Shown here one piece after another: positions 1-7,642 of a stretch of 64,000 nt of DNA. Source of the DNA: Streptomyces liliiviolaceus. GTDB taxonomy: Bacteria; Actinomycetota; Actinomycetes; Streptomycetales; Streptomycetaceae. The translations under genes were made by a program, and so were the position numbers. Every line of letters starts with the position of its first letter. Positions within the stretch are counted from its first letter, which is position 1. The DNA is taken from NCBI RefSeq assembly GCF_018070025.1, contig NZ_JAGPYQ010000001.1, positions 6,572,001-6,636,000 of the forward strand. The letters are read 5' to 3'. The notes below the pieces were generated by a model that saw only the letters and a list, made by a program, of their open reading frames with translations, was not told the origin of the DNA and made no database searches.

Positions 1-595
1 CCATGAGCGGATCGCGGACGAGTTCGTCGAGGCGCTCGTCGCCGCCGCGGGCACCTTCGCCGTCGGCGACGGTCTCGACCCCGCCACGATGCTCGGCCCC
101 CTGGTGGACGGACGGCAGCGCGACACCGTACGCCGTCATGTCGAGGACGCCGTCCGCAAGGGCGCCACCGTGCGCGCGGGCGGAGCCGTGCCGGACCGTC
201 CCGGCTACTTCTACCCGGCGACCGTGCTCACCGGGGTCGACGACACCATGCTCGTGATGACCGAGGAGACGTTCGGTCCGGTCGCGCCCGTCACCGTCGT
301 GCCCAGCTTCGAGGAGGGCCTGGCCCGCGCGGCGGACTCCCGCTACGGCCTCGCCGCCACCGTCTACACCGACGACCCCGACCACATCTCGGCCGCCGCG
401 CGACTGCCCGTCGGTGTCGTGTGGGTCAACCAGTGGCAGGGCGGCGGCCCCGAGCGGCTGTACGAGCCCGCCCGCGACAGCGGTATGGGAGCCACCGGGG
501 CCCGTGCCGCCTACGACGCGGCGACCCGGCCCGCCGCCGTGCACATCGCGGCGACCGTCCCGGCGGCCGCAACCGCTCCGGCGGCCGACCGGTGA
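1..595 (+). CDS. NAD(P)-dependent aldehyde dehydrogenase, C-terminal part (5' end outside window)
   Basis: The reading frame is open from base 2 to a TGA at 593-595 and gives about 197 residues. The segment EETFGPVAPVTVV, followed by the pattern for loss of activity between adjacent aldehyde substrates and a C-terminal oligomerization strand, is typical of the succinate-semialdehyde/betaine-aldehyde branch of the ALDH superfamily. The cofactor fold and the catalytic Cys/Glu lie upstream and cannot be checked, so the substrate is unknown. The stop overlaps the GTG of the next gene (GTGA), so both are probably co-translated; an aldehyde oxidation plus amide hydrolysis catabolic pair is an inference. 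Confidence 0.85.
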   Translation, partial: HERIADEFVEALVAAAGTFAVGDGLDPATMLGPLVDGRQRDTVRRHVEDAVRKGATVRAGGAVPDRPGYFYPATVLTGVDDTMLVMTEETFGPVAPVTVVPSFEEGLARAADSRYGLAATVYTDDPDHISAAARLPVGVVWVNQWQGGGPERLYEPARDSGMGATGARAAYDAATRPAAVHIAATVPAAATAPAADR

Positions 596-1725
596 CCACC
601 GCCAAGGAGGCCGCGGCACGGCACGTCCGTGCCGCGGCGGACGACCTGATCGCCCTCTCCCACCGGATCCACGCCCACCCCGAGTTGGCCTTCGAGGAGT
701 ACCTCGCCAGCCGCTGGGTCGCCGACGCCCTCGGCGACGCGGGGTTCGAGGTCGAGCACGGATACTGCGGGCTGCCCACCGCCGTGCGGGCGACGGTCGG
801 CAGCGGGCCGACGCACATCGCGATCTGCGCGGAGTACGACGCGCTGCCCGACATCGGCCACGCCTGCGGCCACAACGTCATCGCCGCGGCGGCCGTCGGC
901 GCCGGTATCGCACTCGCCCCCCTGGCGGACGAACTCGGCCTGACCGTACGGGTGCTCGGCACCCCCGCCGAGGAAGGCGGCGGCGGCAAGGTGCTGATGC
1001 TGGAACAGGGCGCCTTCGACGGCGTGCACGCGGCCATGATGGTCCATCCGGCCGCGGTCGAGATGGCGGCGATGCCCGGCCTGGCCGTCACCCAGTTCGA
1101 CGTGGCCTACCAGGGCAGGGCGGCCCACGCCGGCGCCTATCCCGAGCTGGGCGTCAACGCGGCGGACGCCATGACCGTCGCCCAGGTGGCCGTCGGGCTG
1201 CTGCGCCAGCACACCACCGCCTCCGACCGCGTCCACGGCATCGTCACCCGGGCCGGCTCCGCCGCGAACATCGTCCCCGACGCCAGCCAGGGCCGCTGGA
1301 TCGTACGCAGCGACAGCCTGGACGCGCTGCGGCCGTTGTCCGAGCGGGTGCGCCGCTGCTTCGAGGCGGGCGCGCTGGCCACCGGCTGCGAGCTGACCAC
1401 CACACCGGTCGGCCCCGACTACGCCGACCTGCGGCCGGACCGGGACCTGCTGGACCTGTGGGTCGCCAACGCGACGGCACTGGGCCGCCGCTTCCCCGAC
1501 CTGCCGGCCGGTGTCACCGGCGCCGCCACCGACATGGGCAACGTCTCCCACGTCGTACCCACCATCCACCCCATGCTCGGCCTCGACTGCGCGCCCGCGG
1601 TCAACCACCAGCCGGAGTTCACCGCCGCGTGCCGCACCCAGAAGGCGGACCGGGCCGTGCTCGACGGGGCGACCGGCATGGCCTGGACGGCCATCGATGT
1701 CGCCCTAGCGGCTCAGCGCCCCTGA
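592..1725 (+). CDS. M20-family amidohydrolase (peptidase M20D type)
   Basis: This is a 377-residue metal-dependent amidohydrolase, close in pattern to aminobenzoyl-glutamate and N-acyl-amino-acid hydrolases. EYDALP (about 81-86) and GHACGHN (89-95) are the metal-binding blocks. E127-E128 in GTPAEEGGGG hold the catalytic base, and AAHAGAYPELGVNAADA is the dimerization-domain insert. The GTG at 592 was chosen because it overlaps the upstream stop as GTGA; longer in-frame extensions run inside the ALDH gene. It probably acts in the cytoplasm, as no signal peptide is seen. The natural amide substrate cannot be deduced. Coupling to the ALDH suggests one catabolic unit. Confidence 0.88.
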   Translation: MTTAKEAAARHVRAAADDLIALSHRIHAHPELAFEEYLASRWVADALGDAGFEVEHGYCGLPTAVRATVGSGPTHIAICAEYDALPDIGHACGHNVIAAAAVGAGIALAPLADELGLTVRVLGTPAEEGGGGKVLMLEQGAFDGVHAAMMVHPAAVEMAAMPGLAVTQFDVAYQGRAAHAGAYPELGVNAADAMTVAQVAVGLLRQHTTASDRVHGIVTRAGSAANIVPDASQGRWIVRSDSLDALRPLSERVRRCFEAGALATGCELTTTPVGPDYADLRPDRDLLDLWVANATALGRRFPDLPAGVTGAATDMGNVSHVVPTIHPMLGLDCAPAVNHQPEFTAACRTQKADRAVLDGATGMAWTAIDVALAAQRP

Positions 1726-1910
1726 GAGCAGCCCCGAAGTCCTGAACCACGGTTCTGACCGGAGGAGGCATGTAGCCGGTGGAGGCCAGGGCCAGCCGAC
1801 GGCTGTAATCGCCGCTGGGTTGCGGCTCGTGAGGAACAGATGCCGGTTCGCGGCGCACGGCCATTCCCCAAGGACGGTCTCTGCCAGCAGCACGCGCCTG
1901 TGGGGGAAAG
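1726..1910. other. Intergenic gap between convergent genes
   Basis: This 185-base gap separates the plus-strand M20 gene from the minus-strand LRR gene. I see no strong hairpin with a T-tract and no coding pattern here. Confidence 0.4.
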
Positions 1911-2909
1911 TCATTCTCCGACCGCTACGTATCGGCCCGAGCCCTCTCCGATCTCCTCCCGCTCATCCAGGTTGACCACCACCCCGGCCGGTTCCAGTGC
2001 TCCGCGTATGCGCTGCATCATGGGCTCGGAGAGATAGTGGCGGTGCAGATCCAGTTCCTTGAGGTGCGTCAGGGGCTGGCCACCGAGGAGCGCGGTGGCA
2101 CCGGTGTCACTCAGGGTGCCGAGGCCCAGGTGCAGCGCGGTGAGGCGAGCGACGACGGGAGCGCCGGCCACCGCGGCGGCGATCTCGTCCTGCATGTAAC
2201 TGTTCTGCAGTCCGAGGCGCCGCAGGGCAGGCAGCCGGTCACCGTCGAGGATGGGGGACAGGTCGGCGAGGGTCGTGGTGCAGCCGTAGAACTCCTCACC
2301 CAGCCACAGGTCCAGGTGCTCCAAGGCGGGCAGGTCGCTGGCGGCCACGGCGCGCGCCACCTCGCCGGGCAGACCGCCGTTCTCCAGCCGCAGGATGCGC
2401 AGGTGCTCGTGCCGCAACGGTGTCAACCGCAGGCCCGAGCCTTCTTCATCAGCCGCCATGCCTACGGTTGAGCCGCGCACCCCAAGTTCTCTGAGACGGG
2501 GGAATGCGTTGAGAATTGGCGTCACATCACCCTGAACTATCCAGGACATCTCGGATTCTTCGGGTGTGAGATCGGCGAGGTACAACGCCTTGAGGCCGGT
2601 GAGCCGGTCCGCAGCGGCAATGAGCTCGCTCACCGCCCGATCAGGGGGGCCTTCCGAGGAGTAGGCACCGCCACCAAGGACCAAAGCCTGTACCCGCGCA
2701 AGGTCTACCGTCTTGAGGAAGCGGTCCCATTGCCCCTCGTAAGTCCCATCGGGTACGGCTTCGCTCCAGATTTCACTCGCCTCATAGTCGGCGCTACAGA
2801 TGCGCCATGCGACATCCTCCGCCGCAGGCATCGGCCCATCCCCCTCCCCCGGAGCCGGGAACTGGTGGACGGGAAGACCGTGCAGCGCCGTTAAGTGATC
2901 CATATACAT
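1911..2909 (-). CDS. STM4015-like leucine-rich-repeat protein
   Basis: The protein is about 330-332 residues long. The start is an ATG at 2909 or 2903, opening MDHLTALHGLPVHQFP, which is how STM4015-family proteins usually begin; the longer open frame upstream has no family-like sequence. Degenerate leucine-rich repeats run through the second half, e.g. LRELGVRGS, LRILRLENG, LEHLDLWLG, LRRLGLQNS, LKELDLHRHYL. STM4015 proteins usually sit beside STM4011-4014 partners (radical SAM, ATP-grasp), but none is present here. The fifth codon from 2903 (Leu) is TTA, the rare bldA-dependent codon of streptomycetes. Start-proximal DNA is AT-rich for this genome, consistent with acquisition. Function unknown. 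Confidence 0.7.
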   Translation of the reverse strand: MYMDHLTALHGLPVHQFPAPGEGDGPMPAAEDVAWRICSADYEASEIWSEAVPDGTYEGQWDRFLKTVDLARVQALVLGGGAYSSEGPPDRAVSELIAAADRLTGLKALYLADLTPEESEMSWIVQGDVTPILNAFPRLRELGVRGSTVGMAADEEGSGLRLTPLRHEHLRILRLENGGLPGEVARAVAASDLPALEHLDLWLGEEFYGCTTTLADLSPILDGDRLPALRRLGLQNSYMQDEIAAAVAGAPVVARLTALHLGLGTLSDTGATALLGGQPLTHLKELDLHRHYLSEPMMQRIRGALEPAGVVVNLDEREEIGEGSGRYVAVGE

Positions 2910-3085
2910 AATCAATCCGTTCACAGGCGAAGTCCACGCCGATTGATCATCGGGGTCAGCCAGTCCGTAGACGGCCCCCTCGCGGCGAGTGAGGGCGAGG
3001 ATACTCGGAAACCGCGCAGGCCAAGGAAGCGCCCGCCGCCTCGGTTGTGCGCCAGGTTCCGCGGCTCCGACTGTCACTGGGACTC

Positions 3086-3187
3086 TTCAAATCTGACGGG
3101 TGGCCTGGTCGATCTCGGGTGGGCCGACGAAGGACTGGCCGGCGATGGCGGCCTTGCGGAAGATACGCCACCAGCCTTTCTGGAGGT
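3086..3187 (-). pseudogene. Decayed IS630-like transposase C-terminal fragment
   Basis: On the minus strand this stretch translates as LQKGWWRIFRKAAIAGQ followed by SFVGPPEIDQATRQI and a stop. It resembles the conserved C-terminal block of IS630-family transposases (WWRIFRR-A-AGQ-F-EI-ATA-ATAQLN). The rest of the transposase, the DDE residues and terminal inverted repeats are not recognisable. I read it as an insertion-sequence remnant. It explains part of the roughly 500-base region without a normal gene between the LRR gene and the VOC gene. Confidence 0.5.
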
Positions 3188-3247
3188 TTCCAGTCGCCGT
3201 GGAAGCGGGGTCACCACCCGGCCGGCGGTCTGCGCTCCCATGCCTTG

Positions 3248-3355
3248 TCAGCCGGCATCCGCGAGGATCTCCATGAACGGGCCGCCGGCCAGGAGTTGGA
3301 CCAGGTCCGGCTCCCAGACCTGGGTGAAGATCGGCTCACGCGCCTCAGCCGCCAT
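3248..3355 (-). CDS. Possible short ORF, 35 aa (hypothetical, perhaps a gene remnant)
   Basis: An ATG at 3355 opens a 35-codon frame reading MAAEAREPIFTQVWEPDL and ending in EILADAG before TGA. Its amino-acid make-up looks more protein-like than other frames of the gap. I do not recognise a family. It lies downstream of the VOC gene on the same strand and next to the transposase remnant, so it may be the tail of a gene broken by the insertion. Function unknown. Confidence 0.25.
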   Translation of the reverse strand: MAAEAREPIFTQVWEPDLVQLLAGGPFMEILADAG

Positions 3356-3414
3356 CGCGCAGAGCGCAACGAGGCACCTGGGCACCGAGCCACGGCCTAC
3401 CGTGCACGAGGTCG

Positions 3415-4140
3415 TCAGGGCGCGAGTCCGACGACGGCTTCCAGGTCTTCGAGACCGGCCAAGTGCGCGGCGAGTTCACTGCGTTCGGCTTTGGTGAGGG
3501 GGACGGCGCGGGCACGGGTGAGGGCATCGACCGCGGAGGTGGTGTCATCGACGCGGATGGCGAGTTCGGCGCGGTAGGCCAACGCCTCGACCAGGTCGGC
3601 GGCCGGTGCGCCATCCTGCTCCCGGGCCAGCGTGGCGTCCAGGATCTTCGCCGCCTGCCGAGTGTCGCCCTTGGAGTCGCCGAGCACGACGGCGTTCTCC
3701 AGCGCCTTGGCCAGTTTGCCGACCGCGGGCGCACCGTTGCCGCTGGTGCCCGGCGACGGGAAGATGCGGATCCAGTTCCCGCCGGGGTCGATGACCGTGA
3801 ACCCGGACTGGTGGTCGGCGTTCTTGCGTTTCCGCGGGCGGGTCATCCGCGGGATCCCGGAGACCAGGAGCTTGCCGTGGACCGCGCGCATGCCTGCGGC
3901 GAACGCCTCGAAGAGCTGCTGGGTGTCGGGCACGATGACCACACAACTGCCGTAGGAGTCCTCGGGCTTGAAGCCTGGCATGCCGAAGAACTGCAGTTGG
4001 AGGTCTTCTCGCTGCAGGCCCGCGCACGGGTTCGGGCGGACCTGGTAGTAGGTCCGGGTGAAGCCGAGCATGGTGTAGAACTCGACGATCTCGTCGATGG
4101 ACCCGCACGGAAGCAGCGGGACGGTTATCTCGTGGGCCAT
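3415..4140 (-). CDS. VOC-superfamily protein with helical C-terminal extension
   Basis: This 241-residue protein starts MAHEITVPLLPCGSIDEIVEFY; GGAGC lies 7 bases before the ATG. Residues 1-130 form one vicinal-oxygen-chelate (glyoxalase/bleomycin-resistance) module: the opening strand, DPGGNWIRIF near its end, and a central 'drug-binding' stretch. Residues about 135-241 are Ala/Leu-rich helices resembling tetratricopeptide pairs, an unusual addition to a single VOC domain. It lies 47 bases downstream of the PadR regulator on the same strand. The likely role is binding or detoxifying a small molecule sensed by that regulator; this is inferred from context. Confidence 0.75.
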   Translation of the reverse strand: MAHEITVPLLPCGSIDEIVEFYTMLGFTRTYYQVRPNPCAGLQREDLQLQFFGMPGFKPEDSYGSCVVIVPDTQQLFEAFAAGMRAVHGKLLVSGIPRMTRPRKRKNADHQSGFTVIDPGGNWIRIFPSPGTSGNGAPAVGKLAKALENAVVLGDSKGDTRQAAKILDATLAREQDGAPAADLVEALAYRAELAIRVDDTTSAVDALTRARAVPLTKAERSELAAHLAGLEDLEAVVGLAP

Positions 4141-4187
4141 GGCATTGCTCCGTCTCGAAGGGAAGGTTTCGCCGATGCCCGCGGCTG

Positions 4188-4790
4188 CTACTCGGCCGGC
4201 TGTGCGGGGTGGCGGCTGGGGGAACCGGGCTCACCGGCCATGCTGAAATCGCCCTCTTCCAGGCGGTGGATCAGCCGCCGGGTCCACTGGGCGCCGGTAT
4301 CGGCGGTCGCCAGCCACAGTGAGATGACCTCGCCCACCGGGCCCCAGGTGTCCAGCTCCGTGTCCGCGGGCAGGTGTGCGGTGATGCCGGTGCGCCAGTC
4401 GCGCATCGCGTCGGCTCGGGTGCGCAGGATCTGCAGGGCCTGCCCCCGGGGCAGGTCCTCGATGAGGCCCACCGCGGCACACAGGACGTCCAGCCTCGGT
4501 TCGCGGTCGGCCAGGGCCCGGCCCAGGAGGCTGAGGTACTCCCGCTCACCCTTTTCCGTCAGCTCGTATTCGATTCTCGGCGGGCCCCCGGCGACCGAGG
4601 GGTCCGCATCGAACGTCGCATCCAGCAGGCCCTGTCCGGCCATGCTCTTGAGCGCGTGATACACCGAACCCGATGCGGCGGTGGACCACTCATGCGCGCT
4701 CCAGGCCTCCAGATCCGCGCGGATCTGATAGCCGTGTGCGCGACCGCGCCTGCGCAGCGCTCCCAGGACCAGAAGTCGTAGCGGCTTCAT
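4188..4790 (-). CDS. PadR-family transcriptional regulator
   Basis: This 200-residue protein starts at the ATG at 4790 (MKPLRLLVLGALRRRGRAHG). Its N-terminal winged helix shows the PadR signature GYQIRADLEAW followed by GSVYHALKSM. The C-terminal half (EYELTEKGEREYLSLL onward) is the helical dimerization domain. Two palindromes with core TAGCCAAATTTG lie 18-85 bases upstream, matching the usual autoregulation of PadR repressors. It leads the operon containing the VOC gene and probably controls it in response to a ligand of that protein. Confidence 0.88.
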   Translation of the reverse strand: MKPLRLLVLGALRRRGRAHGYQIRADLEAWSAHEWSTAASGSVYHALKSMAGQGLLDATFDADPSVAGGPPRIEYELTEKGEREYLSLLGRALADREPRLDVLCAAVGLIEDLPRGQALQILRTRADAMRDWRTGITAHLPADTELDTWGPVGEVISLWLATADTGAQWTRRLIHRLEEGDFSMAGEPGSPSRHPAQPAE

Positions 4791-4807
4791 CCAAGCCCTT
4801 CCACCTG

Positions 4808-4827
4808 AGTAGCCAAATTTGGCTACT
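4808..4827. promoter_or_regulatory. Perfect 20-bp palindromic operator 1 (PadR)
   Basis: AGTAGCCAAATTTGGCTACT reads identically on both strands. It lies 18 bases upstream of the padR-like start codon and is the expected type of site for a PadR dimer. Confidence 0.7.
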
Positions 4828-4854
4828 GCGGGAAACGTACTCCACCTCGGGCGC

Positions 4855-4874
4855 ATTAGCCAAATTTGTTTACT
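4855..4874. promoter_or_regulatory. Imperfect 20-bp palindromic operator 2 (PadR)
   Basis: ATTAGCCAAATTTGTTTACT shares the centre and left half of operator 1 but has a degenerate right half. The two centres are 47 bp apart, so two dimers would lie on roughly the same DNA face. A promoter for the regulator probably lies between or over them. Confidence 0.6.
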
Positions 4875-4947
4875 CTAAGTCGTGCGCCGCCGTTGGCCGT
4901 GCACGAGCCTGTGAGCACCCATACAGCGCCAGCCCCCGACAACGACC

Positions 4948-4983
4948 GAGGGCCGGTTTCGGATGCCTCCGAAACCGGCCCTC
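4948..4983 (-). terminator. Hairpin terminator downstream of tRNA-Pro
   Basis: A perfect 16-bp stem (gagggccggtttcgga with its complement) closes a 4-base loop 18 bases beyond the 3' end of the tRNA. It is best read as its terminator. There is no long T-run, as usual in this group. Confidence 0.65.
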
Positions 4984-5001
4984 ATCTGCGACTGTCTCCA
5001 G

Positions 5002-5075
<74 letters not shown>

Positions 5076-5189
5076 ATGCCCGCGATGACCTGGGGTTTCC
5101 CCTGGCCGGACGGACATCGAAACTCTACCGCACTCGGGTCGGTGGTCGCGCACTCCTTTTGTCCCGCCGCCGTCGCGCACGGCCACCGC

Positions 5190-5220
5190 TTGACCTCAAC
5201 CTTGCCTGAGGTTGCACGAT
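5190..5220 (+). promoter_or_regulatory. MerR-type promoter/operator for the transketolase pair
   Basis: The -35 TTGACC (5190-5195) and a -10-like CACGAT (5215-5220) are separated by 19 bases, the long spacer typical of MerR-activated promoters. The spacer holds overlapping dyads: ACCTCA/TGAGGT (5193-5198 and 5207-5212) and CAACCT/AGGTTG (5197-5202 and 5209-5214). The predicted transcript start coincides with the ATG at 5228. No MerR gene is seen nearby. Confidence 0.55.
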
Positions 5221-5227
5221 CGTCTCC

Positions 5228-5959
5228 ATGACGACGACAACGACGGAACACCGGCAGGAGTACGGCCACGGGGACCGGTACGACCGGTACGAGGCGCTGA
5301 CCGGCCTGATGGAGCTGATGAGCGGGGACGAGAAGCACGGACCGGCGGCGACGTCCACACTCGACGCGCTCTGGGTCCTCTACGACCGGGTGCTGCGCGT
5401 CGGCCCCGACCGGGCGGACGACCCCGGACGGGACAGGTTCCTGCTGTCCAAGGGGCACGGACCGATGGCCTACTACGCGGTGCTCGCCGCCAAGGGATTC
5501 GTCCCGGTCGACTGGCTTCCGGGCTTCGGCTCGTACGACTCTCCGCTCGGCCACCATCCCGACCGTGTGCTCGTGCCCGGCGCCGAGATCGGCAGTGGTT
5601 CGCTCGGGCACGGGCTGCCGATCGCCGTCGGCACGGCGCTGGGACTGCGGGCCCAGGGACTCCACGACCCGCGCGTATGGGTGCTCGTCGGGGACGCCGA
5701 ACTGGACGAGGGCAGCAACCACGAGGCCATCGCCTACGCGGGCCCCGCCGGACTCGACCGCCTGCACACCGTCGTGATCGACAACTCCTCCGCCAGCTGG
5801 GCCAGGCCCGGCGGGATCGCGGCGCGGTTCGAGGCCGCCGGCTGGTCCGCGGCGACCGTCGACGGGCGGGACCACGAGGCCCTGTACGCCGCCTTCACGG
5901 CACCGCACCCGGGGCTCCCGCGCGTGATCGTCGCCCAGGTCGAACCGAAGGACAGCTGA
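5228..5959 (+). CDS. Transketolase, N-terminal (TPP-binding) subunit
   Basis: This 243-residue protein covers the first half of a transketolase or DXS-like enzyme. SKGHG (about 75-79) and GDAELDEGSNHEA (about 157-169) form the thiamine-diphosphate/Mg site. The next gene supplies the pyrimidine-binding half, so the active enzyme should be a two-chain assembly. The ATG at 5228 has no Shine-Dalgarno sequence and sits at the predicted transcript start, so initiation is probably leaderless. Whether it serves sugar-phosphate interconversion or a special pathway is unknown. The isolated promoter suggests stress or ligand induction. Confidence 0.87.
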   Translation: MTTTTTEHRQEYGHGDRYDRYEALTGLMELMSGDEKHGPAATSTLDALWVLYDRVLRVGPDRADDPGRDRFLLSKGHGPMAYYAVLAAKGFVPVDWLPGFGSYDSPLGHHPDRVLVPGAEIGSGSLGHGLPIAVGTALGLRAQGLHDPRVWVLVGDAELDEGSNHEAIAYAGPAGLDRLHTVVIDNSSASWARPGGIAARFEAAGWSAATVDGRDHEALYAAFTAPHPGLPRVIVAQVEPKDS

Positions 5960-6012
5960 GGCCGGCCACCGAGGCCCCCTCGCCCCCGTCTTCTCCACCG
6001 AAAGGCTTCCCC

Positions 6013-6924
6013 ATGGACACCATGCGTGATCGGTTCGCCCCCGTCGTGTCACGGCTGCTCGACGAGGATCCGCGCGTCGCCGTCGTCCTCGCCGAGATCG
6101 GCATGGCCGATTTCGAGGAGGTCCGGCGCCGGCATCCGGACCGGGTGATCAACGTCGGCATCCGCGAGCAGCTGCTGGTCGGCGCGGGCGCGGGACTGGC
6201 GCTGACCGGGCTGCGGCCCGTGGTGCACACCTTCGCCAGCTTCCTCGTGGAGCGGCCCTTCGAGCAGATCAAGCTGGATCTCGGCCACCAGGGCCTGGGC
6301 GCGGTGCTGGTCAGCGCGGCCGCGTCCTTCGACTGGCCGGCGGGCGGCTACACCCATATGTCCCCCGGCGACGTCGCCGTCCTCGACACCCTGGACGGCT
6401 GGACCGTGCATGTGCCGGGGCATCCGGACGAGGCCGAGACGCTGCTGCGGCACGCCGTCGCGGCGGACGACGACAAGATGTACGTACGGCTGTCCACGCA
6501 GTCGAACGACCGGGCTCTGCCCGTCGACGGCACTCGGTTCCTTACCGTCCGTGAAGGGCGGGCCGGTGTGGTCGTCGCGGTCGGTCCGCTGCTCGGCCCG
6601 GTGCTGGCAGCGACCGAAGGACTCGACGTCACCGTGCTGTACGCGACGACCGTGCGGCCCTTCGACGCGGTCACGCTGCGCCACGCCACCGAAGGGGCGA
6701 GCCCCGATGTGGTCCTGGTCGAGCCGTATCTCGCCGGTACGTCGGTCTCCGCCGTGAACGACGCCCTCGTGGACGTCCCGCACCGGGTGCTCGGCCTCGG
6801 CGTGGGCCGCCGGGAGCTGCGCCGCTACGGCCTCGTCGAGGAGCATGTGGCCGCGCACGGGCTGGACGCGAGGTCCCTGCGGGAGCGGATCGACGGATTC
6901 CTGGGGGTACGGGCGCGAGTCTGA
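6013..6924 (+). CDS. Transketolase, C-terminal subunit
   Basis: This 303-residue protein provides the transketolase pyrimidine-binding and C-terminal domains. VINVGIREQLLVGAGAGLAL carries the conserved catalytic Glu (IREQ), and TFASFLVERPFEQIK is family-typical. It begins at the ATG at 6013, 53 bases after the N-terminal subunit, and the two must act together. The stop codon lies inside a 23-bp direct repeat (6920-6965). Residues after about 180 form the C-terminal transketolase domain. Substrates cannot be predicted. Confidence 0.87.
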   Translation: MDTMRDRFAPVVSRLLDEDPRVAVVLAEIGMADFEEVRRRHPDRVINVGIREQLLVGAGAGLALTGLRPVVHTFASFLVERPFEQIKLDLGHQGLGAVLVSAAASFDWPAGGYTHMSPGDVAVLDTLDGWTVHVPGHPDEAETLLRHAVAADDDKMYVRLSTQSNDRALPVDGTRFLTVREGRAGVVVAVGPLLGPVLAATEGLDVTVLYATTVRPFDAVTLRHATEGASPDVVLVEPYLAGTSVSAVNDALVDVPHRVLGLGVGRRELRRYGLVEEHVAAHGLDARSLRERIDGFLGVRARV

Positions 6925-6965
6925 CCGCGCGCGCGAGCCTGACGTCTGACCGCGCGCGAGTCTGA
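6920..6965. repeat. Two 23-bp tandem repeats across a stop codon
   Basis: The unit beginning tctgaccgcgcgcgagcctg occurs twice head to tail with one mismatch. The first unit contains the TGA of the transketolase C-terminal gene. Confidence 0.8.
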
Positions 6966-7055
6966 CGCGCGCGCCGGTCCCGAGCCCCGCCAGCCCGGAG
7001 CCGCGCCGGTCCGGAGCCGCCCTGACCCGCTCGCCTCCGGACCGGCCGCCCCTCC

Positions 7056-7415
7056 TCAGCCGTCCGCCACGACCCCCAGCTCCGGATAGGAGTCCAGCAG
7101 CCGGGTCGGTGCCGCCTGCCGCCAGGAGTCCGCGAGGATGTCCCGCAACTCGTCCGCGTCCTCGACGGCGGCCAGGCGCACACGCACCCACGCGGACCCG
7201 GCCTCGTGGGCGGCGACCCAGAACTTCTCGGGTTCGGCCAGGACCAGTTCGTCGCGCTCCGTCTTCGGACAGCGCACGGCCATGGAGGTCTCCTCCTCGG
7301 GCAGGGTGACGAACATCTTCCCCGCCACCCTGAAGGTGGGCATGCTCCAGGCGATCTTCTCCACGGTGTCCGGCAGAGAGAGACAGATTCGGCGTACGTC
7401 ATCGGCATCCTGCAT
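7056..7415 (-). CDS. MmcQ/YjbR-family protein
   Basis: This 119-residue protein has the YjbR/CyaY-like fold signature: LPDTVEKIAWSMPTFRVAGKMF, then RCPKTERDELVLAEPEKFWV and GSAWVRVRLAAVEDADELRDI. Members bind DNA in structural and biochemical work but their role is unclear. The ATG at 7415 gives the standard family length; the longer open frame runs into the upstream divergent region. It is convergent with the transketolase pair and divergent from the lectin gene. Confidence 0.85.
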   Translation of the reverse strand: MQDADDVRRICLSLPDTVEKIAWSMPTFRVAGKMFVTLPEEETSMAVRCPKTERDELVLAEPEKFWVAAHEAGSAWVRVRLAAVEDADELRDILADSWRQAAPTRLLDSYPELGVVADG

Positions 7416-7642
7416 GGAACGCACCGTAACCAATGGCACTGACAAGACCGTCCGCCTGGGCCCGAAGGCGCCGCAACCCAGGCCTGAGCTCCGGTAATTC
7501 ACCGCCTGGACGACAGCCTCCGACACCACACCAACTACTCTGGCCCCAGCCGTACGACCCGCGCCCCCGCATCCCGGGTCGTGCCCCGCCCCACAACGGT
7601 TTCCTCTCTTCCCGTTGGCCCAGAGGAAAGGTATGGAAGTAC

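Noticed and set aside
3047..3577. Plus-strand open frames between the LRR and VOC genes
   Set aside because: Composition is arginine-rich and without family features, and they overlap the antisense VOC gene.
5212..6012. Open frame extending the second transketolase gene upstream through the first
   Set aside because: It is the shifted frame of the first subunit; its composition is Arg/Gly-rich as expected of a shadow.
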